This document shows, in pieces, positions 37,858 through 49,800 of a DNA stretch of 64,000 nt. The position numbers and the translations under genes were made by a program. The stretch is from the NCBI GenBank assembly GCA_005784505.1, contig VCAZ01000025.1, positions 6,676,182 to 6,740,181 of the forward strand, read 5' to 3'. The notes below the pieces were generated by a model that was not told the DNA's origin, did not search any database, and was given only the letters and a program-made list of their open reading frames with translations. Origin of the DNA: Bagarius yarrelli. Taxonomy: Eukaryota > Chordata > Actinopteri > Siluriformes > Sisoridae. Position 1 is the stretch's first letter, and every line of letters starts with the position of its first letter.

Positions 37858-40800
37858 TTAACTATTAGCTTCCTCATTGCTGCATCTCGCTGGACTCAAA
37901 GTTTTTCCTGTTATTGTTTGGCTGAAAGCAAGGCGACGCCGCCGAGTTAAACACTGTCTCACGGGATTTTAATTACACACTGAAAACACACACACAAACA
38001 CACACACTCACAGGGGCGGAAACAAACAGCCAAAACAAACAGTCTCGGCTGGAGTCTCTTGGCTGCGGTGCTTTTAGAGGAATCATCTCTGCCGCAGATT
38101 CAGCTTCGTTTAAATTCACACCCATGTCCCAGATTTCACCATTAATCCTTATATTTACTACCATTTTATTCTAAAAAGCCACAAATATGAGCTGTGTCTC
38201 TATTTACATACAGAATTTCTGCTCGTATCATAATGTTATAAATTAAATTCATCTCTAAAACAAATTCTTAAGTAAACTATCACTAACGATTATTATTACA
38301 CACGTTACCAGTAATTATAATTTAAAAAACCTTTTTCTTTCCTGCTTGAGCAGCAGATCAACAGTAAAGATCGACTGCACAAGTGTTGATTTTTTTAGAA
38401 CCGATATCGATTGTTTTCCTTAGCCCAACCCCCTTACTACCAAAACTCCAACCATGAACTCTCTAACCCTAACCCTAAACCCAACCCCTTACTCCCAAAA
38501 CCCCAACCATAAACTCTCTAACCCTAACCCTAACCCTAAACCCAACCCCTTACCCTCCCAAAACCCAAAACCCAACCATAAACTCTCTAACCCTAACCCT
38601 AACCCTAAACCCAACCCCTTACTCCCAAAACCCCAACCATAAACTCTCTAACCCTAACCCTAAACCCAACCCCTTACTCCCAAAACCCCAACCATAAACT
38701 CTCAAACCCTAACCCTAAAACCCTAACCCTAAACCCAACCCCTTACTCCCAAAACCCCAACCATAAACTCTCTAACCCTAACCCTAAACCCAACCCCTTA
38801 CTCCCAAAACCCCAACCACCCTAAACCCTAAACCCCCTCTAACTAACCCTAACCCTAAACCAAAACCTCTTACTCCCCATCCAAACCCCCAACCATAAAC
38901 TCTCTAACCCTAACCCTAAACCCAAACCCCCTTACTCCCAAAACCCCAACCATAAACTCCTTAACCCTAACCCTAAACCCAACCCCTTACTCCCAAAACC
39001 CCAACCATAAACTCTCTAACCCTAACCCTAAACCCAACCCCCTTACTCCCAAAACCCCAACCATAAACTCTCTAACCCTAACCCTAAACCCAACCCCCTT
39101 ACTCCCAAAACCCCAACCATAAACTCTAACCCTAACTAACCCTAACCCTAAACCCAACCCCCTTACTCCCCAAAAAACCCCAACCATAAAAACTCCTTAA
39201 ACCCTAACCCTAAACCCAACCCCAACCCTTACTCCCAACCAAAACCCCAACCATAAACTCCCTAACCCTAAACCCAACCCCTTACTCCCAAAACCCCAAC
39301 CATAAACTCCTTAACCCTAACCCTAAACCCAATCCCTTACTCACAAAACCCTAACCATGAACTCTCTAACCCTAACCCTAAACCCAACCCATTACTCCTG
39401 AACCCTAACCCGGTTTGGGTTAGGGTTCAGGAGTAATAGGTTGGGTTTAGGGTTAGGGTTAGAGAGTTCACCCTAAACCGATGATGTCTATATAGATATA
39501 TAGATATTAAGATGCTGTTAAGAATGAAAATTTGTTAAAGTTAATTTCTAGTAGAGTTCTTGCAAACTCCTGCTGAATTTTCATGTGAACAGAAATGAGT
39601 TCTACCCAAGTGTGTTGAGCGCCTTCGGGTACCTCAGCAGCTGGGCTGAATATTCAAGATGTCTGTAAGAAAGACTGACAATAGGAGCAAACGACAGAAT
39701 AAGAGACAGAGGGAAAAAACACATGCAGAGAGAACAATGAGGCTCGCTGTGACATCAAAGACAGAATGAGAGAAGAAAACAAACCAAAAATAAATCCCAC
39801 AGCAGACGCAACCAGACGCAGAATACTAATGAGTCAATTTCTGGAATATAGAATAGAATTATGTTCATGTCATTATATTTACTAATTGTAACACTAAACT
39901 AACATTTGCACACTTCACAAACCCTTTAAAATATTGTTTGGGGCAGGTAGGGGGATGGCGGTTGTTGTGTCTAATTATTCTCCAAAATACATGAAAACAG
40001 TTAATGAGCAGTGATGGTTTAAATGGTCAAGGCTCTGGGTTGCTAATTTGAAGATCCATGTTCCATCCCCACCATTGCCAAGCTGCCATTGTTGAGCCCT
40101 TGTGCAAGGCCTCTAACCCTCTTTGTTCCAGAGGTGCTTATCAGGGCTGACCCTGCATGCTGACCCCAACTTCCTAAGCTGGGGTATGTGAAAAAAATAA
40201 TATGTGATGTTTTGGGGGAAAGTGGTAGTGCAGGGTAGTGCAATTGGATAGTCAGGGCTTGATTCCCAGCACCACCAAGTTTCCACTGCTGGGCCCCTGA
40301 GCAAGGCCCTTAACCCCAGTTTGCTTAGGTGTATAAAAAAATGGCTCTGGATGAGGACGTCTGGCAAATGCTACAAGTGTAAATGTATATGTGACACATA
40401 AGGTTGCCAGATTGGGTTAGATGAAATGACTTTTGATAGCAAATTATTATTATTACATCTGAAATAAGTTAATACATTTTTAATCCAAGAAAAATTGGAA
40501 GTGTTGTTAGAGCGAAAGAGGGATTCCGGGTGTTGATAATCTTTGTACATCTGTAGAAAAGCAAGTGCGTGATGGCGACCTAGATTTGCAAAGAAAAAAA
40601 AACTCTCTTTAAATTAACAAAGGTCTGAATTCAGGTCATTTGTTAGTTTTAGGGCTGAAAATTGCTGCAAAACATGTTGTATGGAACAGGGTCACGTCTA
40701 AAATCACTCAAATGGAGCTGCTAGGAAAGCGAAAGTGAAGTCACTTTAAGGTTGAATTCTGATCGAGGGTATAATCATCATCCTGCCTTGCTAACATCTA

Positions 40801-43800
40801 TGGTGAAAAGCCACCACATGTTTTGTAAGGAAAGTGGTAGCACAGTGGTTAGGATTAAAGCCACTGCTGGACTTTCGAGCAGGGCTCCTAATCTCTAACT
40901 CTCTGCTAAGTTGTGTAAAGGAGATAAATGTAAATTGCATAGGATAAGGACGTCTGCAAAATGCTGTAAATATAATCAGTGTTTAAGGCAAAGGTCCAAA
41001 TCGCATGACGAAACACCGAACTGCAGTCTGGAGGCTACGCTATTTATCAAACTGAACTGACTATGTAATAGAAGCCTGTCGCAGATGTATGTAAATGTAT
41101 GAGGGAGAGAAAAAAAACTTAGCTTCTGGAGCAAAGCCCTCGTCACTCCTACGTTTCAATCATTTACCCAAACACAGCATATTTGCCCAAAAACCAGCCA
41201 CATGGCTAGAGACGAACATTTCCCTCCAAAACTATTGAATCGGCAAAGGAAATTCATTAGATTTTGCTTTTGACCAAAGTTTTAAGATTAATAGATGAAT
41301 ATGGCAAAGGAATTTTTGATTTTCAGCTTTTATTCCTGGTATTTGCCGAGATATTTAAGGTGTTAACACCAAGCTAAAATACTAGAACACGTGACTCCCA
41401 GCTGTTTCTTGTTGCTCGGGCGCGTCCTTTTAGATCAATAAACAGCACTGAACATCTTATCTTGGCGTGAGTCCTGAGTTTTGCCTGAGAAAAAAGAAGC
41501 ATGAAGATAAAATATCTGTGTATTACTAAACAAGTTGTTTTGAAGGTAAGAAAAAAATGAGATAATTAATCAGCGGCATTGCACAAGCACTGGGAAACGG
41601 CAATACAACAATTTGGAACTTCCTAAAAAAAAATTTAGCTGATGTACCGAGTACCAGACACCAAACAGGTCTGCCAAAGAAAACAACAAGAGCTAGTTCA
41701 GAAAACCCCAAAATAACAGTTGGTGACGCCATCCACAACCTTCACAGGGCAGGGCTAAAGAAACCACAATCCAGACCTTAAGAGCAGTCCACAAAATTTC
41801 AACCTCTCAAAAGCAGTAAAAATACGAACAAGTAAGTGTAAAACATGAAGATATACAAGGACTAGCCAGAAAAGATCTGAAACCAGGATGTTCTTCTAAA
41901 AGGTGATGGATATTTCAAGTTTAAGTGTGGAAAAAGGAAGGGTCTGCAAATGACGATCCAAATCATACGCGTAAAACACGGTGGTGGTGGTGGTAGCATC
42001 ATGGCTTGGTCTTACATGGCTGCTTTTGGAACATTCTCTCAAACTGTCCTTTTTGCAGCCTCCAGTGGGATGCGCTAAACTTTCGCAATGCATCTAGAAA
42101 ACAAGTGGGAAATTATGCTAGTTAAAAATCTTGATTTACATTAATTAACATTCTCTCGAACTGTCCTTGTCCTAACCACCGTTTATTACCTAGAACAGGT
42201 GTGTTCAGTCAATCAAAAGCTCAGAGAAACCATTTCACTTCCCCAACTCAACCCTCATCTAATATCTAACAGCTTCCAGCTAGAGGGTAATACATGCTGA
42301 GACCATAGCATCTGTGCAAGCTACCAACTAAGCCTGCCTCTTGTCGCCGCTAACTCTAAAGAAGCCCACTGCCGTGTGCACCTCCAATTTCTACGTACTG
42401 CACATTTATTTTGCATGTTTATTTTCCCACCGTCTCTCCGTCTGTGTGCTCTGGTCGAGTTACAGTGTAATAGAATAAGATAATTAATAATTAACTTTCC
42501 CTCCTAGTACAGCTTTAATCAAATGTACAGCAATAAAATGTTGACTTAGCATGCTTGCTATTGGTATCTATTGCTAGCTAGATAAGCTAAATCCTCAGTT
42601 GAGCAGGATCGGAGTAAAACATCAAACCTTGCCGCTGTATTTATATTAAGCAATATTTCATCTGCCGTGTAGAGACAGTTTGCATACAATACCATTACGG
42701 TAGATAGGAATGGTTTTTTTTAACACAGTGATAGCCTTAAACATTAGCGAGGGGATGAAAATATGAATTAGCGAGCACGGCTCCGTCACAGATACGCTGT
42801 AATTTGTAACGTTTGACATGTTTTGACAGTTTGCTGGATAATAAACAGATGAGAAAGCCAGCACCTTGTCCTCTCAAGAGCCTGTTATGATAAGCGCATG
42901 CTGCTGAAAAATGAGCTGCTCGACTCTCCAGATCTGGACAAATGGGCTAATTAAAGATTTGGAACGGGTTCCAGCAGAGTTTAAATAAAATTGTGGAATG
43001 TGAATTTAATGGCAGAAATGTCTGTTAGATATCAACACAGGCTTTTGATTTATAGGAAACACGTGAGTTATTTTATTTAATGATTATAGGAATCCGTTAA
43101 AGACAGAATTTTATTAGGGTTCGATCGATAATTGGTTTAACCGATACTTTTTATGATATTTAAGACTTTTCTCATCAACTACAACATGGGCTCCACCGAT
43201 ATATCGTCATATTGTGGTCATTTTGAGACCTGCGTGCAAGACCGTTATCACGCCACTGCAGGCAGTCAAAAACAACGATACAGGTAAAATAATCTAACCC
43301 CGGTCTTTCTGGCATCAGTCCGACACCTTAAACACTAAGCCGCCACTTCCCAACCTGTAAATAAATATGATATATAAAATTTGACAGCTAAATGTGGAAC
43401 TGACCTACGAATGCAAACCCTAAAAATTCAAAGCACTGAAATGCGAGCGCTGGTAATGCAATGCATTATTTTTTTGTCAGTTAGTGCAGTTCAACAGGTT
43501 TTTTTTGTCATTATTTAGTGTCGTATCTGACGCCTAAAGGCAGCAATATGCCCACAATCTTAAACCTTCATTCTTTCACACCTTTCATTAATAACCCTGC
43601 GAATCTATAAATTGAATTTTCACTCTATTAAAGCAGCATATATCTCTTGTGTATTCGAACCCCGACGCAAATGCAATTAACATGGATCGGATTTAAGGAT
43701 TGGTGATATTAAAGAACGCAGCGCTGCTCATAGTGTGATGTATAAACTGAGTGTGTGTATTTTTAGTTGATCAACATGTAATACTAGTCTGGTCGTATCA

Positions 43801-46800
43801 GCGTGTTAAAGAATAGACTGGGCGAGTGGTGGCCCGGTGGTTACAGTGTTGAACCGCTGATCAGAAGTTCAATTCCTACGACCACCAAGCTGAACAAGGC
43901 TTTACAAGATGGATAAAAGTGGCTCTGTATAAGGACGTCTGGTTCTCACCTCTGGCGTCGAAGAACTCGTCGTCTGAGCTGTCCATGGACTCTTGGACGA
44001 TATTCTGCAGCCTCCAGTGGGATGCGCTAAACTTTCGCGATGCATCTAGAAAACAAGTGGGAAATTATGCTAGTTAAAAATCTTGATTTACATTAAAAAA
44101 TTAAGAAATTAGAAATCCATCCGAGTTAAAAAATATGCAGGACAACAAATATTTACACCATTTCAGCTGCAAGGAAAGTCGAGCCGGCTTTTTTAGGGCT
44201 AAAACCATTAGCTCGCTAACGACATAAGCTGAAATAAACCTCAACAAATCGTTCTAATAATCACAGATGAATAAAATACCAAAACACCAAATCCTGCTAT
44301 ATATGGTTGAAATGACAATAAAGCTTCTTGAACTTGAACCTGAGATCAGTTGTGTGATCAGGAACTGCTTGTGTGCAGTGAAAAGTTCAAAACCTCAGTG
44401 AAACATCTTATGTTCAGCTAGATAAAACAGCCGAAATATCCGTTCTGATAAAACGGCAGAAACAGCAGCAGGAATGTGAAACACGTCTCTAAAGGAGTGC
44501 AACTTCAAACCTAAGCATGACTAATTCAACCCCAAAAAATCCACGGTCCGTGCACCCGGACCTCAGCCTGAGAAAAGATCTTGCCGTTCACCCTTCATTG
44601 TTTCCTGATGCCTTGTAGATAGAGAACATTTCCTCCTGGTACTTCGTAAACAAAAAACAACTGCTTCTGCTGGCTTGTTCGTGTCCTTGGTACAAGTACA
44701 AGATCAATAATGTTGAATTTTTATTTCTGATATTTGCCAGACCACTTTATCCCAGTTGAAGACTAGGGGCCTTGCACAGGGTGGTCCTGGAAAAATAAAA
44801 CCCATGATAGCAGTCCAACACCTTCACCAGTGAGCTACCTCTTGCTCTTTATCTGTATCGGAGTTGTAATGGTACGTGTTTGGGACACAGGTGGGATCAC
44901 AGTGACCTCCATCATCTATTAAACCCCAGAGGACAGAAACCACTGACAGAGCTGAGATTTTGTCCTCTCCTTCTCATCAACTCTGCTGTAGCTTGGATTG
45001 ACCAGCAGGGGGTGTTAATAATATATGCTCATTTAGTTTGTTAGCTAAAACGACAGACTGAATGTAAAACAAAGGTTTAAGTGAAGTTGTGTGTTGTGTG
45101 AGCCTTCGGAACTAGAACATAACCACGTTAACCATAAACGCTGCTATAACACAACAACCACCCTGTACTACCCATGTACCACCACCTTCAGCTAGCTACA
45201 CCAACCTACACTTCATAATGCCAGAAATAGAAGCGGTAGCTCAGTGGTTAAGGTGTTGTCCTGACTGAAAGATTATGGGTTCACAACCCAGCATCACCAA
45301 GCTGCCACAGCTGGGCCCCTGATCAAGGCCCCTACGCTGCTGTGATGTCGTGGGTCACATGACAAAATCAACATGGTGGATGTAGTCGGTCCAATTTTCA
45401 TTTGATTTCATCTTAATGAAATTCTTATTTAAATAAACATTTATGCACTGACATCCTTCTAAAAATGTCCACAATCTATAATTTATTACCAGCTGCATTT
45501 GATCCAATCTTTTATTTATTACACACACATTTATTACACATCTTTTATCTGCTCTATTTTATCTAAAGCCCCGCCCCTCGCCCTGACTTACATAATCAGA
45601 CTCCAGTCTTCTCATGAGCCTCTCTCCTCCGCTCGTCCTCTCTTCATGGCTAATGAAGGATCTCGCGCTGTACTCGGTTAGCGAGTCGATCCTCAGAGCT
45701 CAGAGCATGACTACCATTCAGGCTCTTACAATAAAAGGTTTAGCGTTCATTTACTGAGAGCTGGAACTTAAGGTTAGAAAACATCATATACTTTTCCCTC
45801 TTCACACACACACACACACACACACACTCGATAAAGCTGGAATAATCTACAACCCGGTTCAGGGTTTCAGTGCCGCAGTTTGAGCAACAATAAAGCAGTA
45901 CACCAGAGAGCACCAGGGTAATAATGCTTTATGTTTCACTCCACAACCTGAGAGCCACACAGGGCATCTGGGGCTTTACTGCTAATGGCAGACTGGAGCA
46001 GGCGGGAGGTAATAAGTGCTTAAAATCACAACGCTTTAATCCTATAAGTCGCAGAATCTCCTGAATAGCTACAGGGCTGCCGCAATGTGTGTGTGTGTGT
46101 TATTTCCACACAGCAGCAGTGTTCGAAGCGTGTTAATCAACTCAGACCATAAAAATCTTCTTTTAAGCTGTTTATCTTTACACTTAATTTTACTCTATAC
46201 ATTAAAAAACATAGCAACTTCCTGGTTTACTTACATCAATGATTCGAAACAGAGGCTACATTTAAGCAGCTAGAAATCCACAGCGGTACCTCGCTATGTA
46301 ATGAGGTCGTTTTCCAGAACAGAGCCTCAAAATTTAACAGATATGAACAAAAACATTACTGCTTAAAATTAAGCTACTAAAATACTAAAGTAGGTAAATA
46401 TAATAATTAAGTGAATACAATAATAATAAATAAGGGGGAAGGTTGTGGCTCATGGTTAAGGTGCCCCCCCAAAGATTGTGGGTTCGATTTCCAGCACCAC
46501 CAGGCCACCACTGCTGGAGCCCTGAGCAAGACCCTTAACCTCCAATTGCTCAGTTGTATGAAAGAGATAAATGTAAGTCGCTCTGGATAAGGACGTCTGC
46601 CAAATGCCGTGAATGTAATGATAATGAATAATTAGGGACGACTACTGGGCCCCTGATCAAGGCCCTTAACCACCAACTGTTCAATTATGATGAAAAATGA
46701 AATAAATTTGGAAAAGGATGTCTAGCTAAATGCCAGAAATGTAAATATTTTGTAAATTGCTGCGATTTTCACTGTGAGTTTGAATGTAGAGACTCAAAGC

Positions 46801-49800
46801 AGCCTTGAATCCTTTTGCCAGTCGAACAGATTAGCGTTTCTGACACAATGCCGTGCCGTGAAGAGCGCACTGAGTACTTCATTTTTTCTTTGCACAGATG
46901 CTTCTGGTTCATTGGCATTTCCCGCTCTGGGCCTCCAGATAATTAGAGTTATTTCCCAAACTGCTCTGATATGACAGCCAAGAAGATGGAAAAAAAACAA
47001 AAGCGCTCAAACGTCATTTACGAGACTTCCTGTCACTACGCCGTTGTTTCATCAGCGCTCGGTTAGAACATGTGTTTATCTCTGTGATGATCCGTAAATT
47101 TGAATGGATCCCCCCGGATTAGAGCGTGATCTATAGCAGGAGATCCAGTGGTACCTAAAAATTTTCACTGTGTCCAAAATTGCATACTTTCTACTATATA
47201 ATGTCTGTAATTGCGTATGTAAGCTAATGGTATATCGAAGTTACTGTACATAAAGTTTACAGAGTTTACCGATCCTGATAACATTTAAGTCTATAATAGA
47301 TCCCCTGGTTTACAGAGTGATCTATAGCAGAAGATCCGGTGGTGCCTGGAAACCTAGACAGAGTCAGAAATTGCATACTTTCTGTATGTCAGAAATTTGC
47401 GTACTGTGTAAGGCGGGTAGTATGTCCGAATTCTTGGTATGCAAACAACAGTACGATTTACTATTTCCACACGGATTCTGAAGTACTCATTTGTCGGACA
47501 CTTTACTATCCCATAAGCCTGTCAATAAGACGACCTGTCACATTTCAGTTAAATCGGTTGAACATTATCGGACTGTGATGTCGTATGTCACATGAGAATA
47601 TTAATATGGCAGATGCTGTATGTACGAATTCCATTTATACTACCCAAAACCATACTATATAGAACATACTTACTATCTGTTGGGAAGTACCTATTTACTT
47701 GAATGCATGACCTACTCATTTACAATGTGATTTCAGACACAAGAATAGACTTGGATCTGTACTTGTGTTAAGATAGGCATGATTAATCGATTATTAATTT
47801 GAATTAGAATAAATTAGAAATGGAATTGGTGGATCAGCGGCGATTAGAGGAAAACATGGGCTCCGGGCCAAAATTACATACTCCTCGAGTGTACACTACA
47901 TTTAAGTAAGTACATACCTCCGACTGTTAAAAAAGTCTGTTCTATATAGTATGGTTAGGGGGAGTATGACTGAAAGCCGAGCGTTCTACATCCGCCATGT
48001 TGATATTGTCACGTGACATACGACATCATAGCAGCGTGAATTTAAAGTTGGATGCTGTTTAACTTAAATGATGGTAAACGAGTGACATTTAAGTACCAGG
48101 ACCGATGTTTTTCTTTCTTTAAGTACTTTAAACACTTGTGAAGTGCAGCATCACTGCTTTCCACCACTTCTGCATATGACAAGTTGTCTCTCCCATGGCC
48201 TCATGGGATAGAAAAGTGGTGGATTTCGGACAGAGCCATGATGACTAGTTCCTGAGCTATTCCAAATGACTGACCAGATCTAACCACTTAAATCTGCTTA
48301 TATTTTTAAAGTTCAGATTAATGCTCTATTTCCTGTTATAATAAGCTGCTTCCAGATGTTGACATGTTGTGGGGATTTGTGTACATTCAGGTATAAAAGC
48401 ATTAGCATGCTGCGTCACAATGGGTATAATACACTAAAAGCCTGTTATGTGCACTAGCAACTGATGTGTGTGTTTTAGAACGGGTGGTATTGTCTCAAAT
48501 AGACGTTATCTTTAATGGGTTTTTACAAAACAGAAAATGTTTCTCTGCTGGTGCTGAATGACGAATAGTCGCGTCACTAGATTTTGCTACGTCAGGTAAA
48601 ATAAATAACATTAGGTGCGTTAAGTGGCAGTTGGTGCTATTATGTGGAATACAACACTGGAATAGTACAACTAAATATTTTTATTTCGTTATTATTTTGC
48701 AATATATGTTTAACTTATTTTTAACATAGTCAGTAGCTTTTTTCTCTGGCAAACTTAAATTGGACCGCGTTCCAGCGCCCTCTATTGACCGGCCGCTCCT
48801 GCATGAGCTAATTTACATATGGTTGGCCATCAGTATTGTTTCTGCCATCTTGAAAATTTTTGTTTATCCAACCTGCCTAGTAGCCCCATCCCTTTTTGGC
48901 TAAATCTGTGATAAGTACTAAGTGCTTAAAACGATTGAGAGGAAGTGATTCATGCATTCATTGTCATTAAAGATTCTAAATCCCATTCAAAAAGCACCTC
49001 ACTGTGGTTAGTAATGAAGGCGGAGGTTCTTAACTTCATTTTTTACTTTCCTTACTAGACAGAACCGCACATTAGAACAAAACACACAGCTGAAGGTCAG
49101 CATCCAAAGGATTTGCGAGAAAAGCAACCAGTGAAAGGTCAGCGTCTGGAGAACACAGACGAAGGCCAATAAGTCGCTGTTGATTAAGAGGTTCATTTCA
49201 GGCAAAACTGAGAGTTTGGATTTAGCGTTTTCCTGCTGTATAACCAAGAATTTCTGTGGAATTATATTTGTGATCATTAGAAAATGAAAACAAACAAAAC
49301 ATTTTAGAATTGAAAATATAAAAAAAGGTCACGTTCCCCAAATCCAATTTATCCTTTGTTAGCAATGTTCAAAGATTTTTACATTTCGACACACACAGTT
49401 ACAGCATTTGGCAGACGTCCTTATCCATTAGGGGTCAAGGGCCTTGCTCAGGGGCCCAACAGTGGTAGCTTGGTGGAGCTGGGAATCAAACCCACAGCCT
49501 TCGGGCTGGTAGTCCAACACCTTAACCATGAGCCACCACTTTTATTTAAGTATTAAGGTAAAAGAATTTTCCTGATCATCTTTACGAAAGCAAAGCTAAA
49601 CAGTTCTTCATTGTGCTGCTGCAATTTACAATTAATCCTGCAATTTTATTGCAATTAATCACCTACAAGATTCCCAACATGCATTGCATTATTTTAGAAA
49701 AGTTGCTGTAAAGCCATTAAGTGTAACCAGCAACAATCACAAAAAGAGACGCAAAATTCTGGAAGTACTAAATGTATTAGCTTTGAGTAAGCACAAACTT

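Larger units (their letters stand above)
34645..43949 (-). other. pitpnm3 intron 2
   Basis: 9.3 kb: GATGG-type repeats (35098-35830), related minisatellite (36695-37800), GT run, telomere-like satellite (38425-39475), SINEs (40008-40976), Tc1 fossil with a copied exon fragment (41535-42168), a cgataat repeat (43117-43215) and a SINE abutting exon 2. Confidence 0.85.

Noticed and set aside
38425..39475. CRISPR-like array of repeats and spacers
   Set aside because: Units are contiguous without unique spacers and the genome is eukaryotic; it is a telomere-like minisatellite.
41526..42093. Possible intact Tc1 transposase gene
   Set aside because: Only scattered blocks remain, with stops and deletions; it is a fossil.
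46434..46620. tRNA gene suggested by A/B-box-like text
   Set aside because: The box-like sequence is the head of a tRNA-derived SINE; there is no cloverleaf or anticodon arm, and dozens of related copies occur.
46774..46974. 66-codon plus-strand frame in intron 1
   Set aside because: An equally long frame exists on the other strand, no splice sites fit pitpnm3 phases, and there is no known domain.
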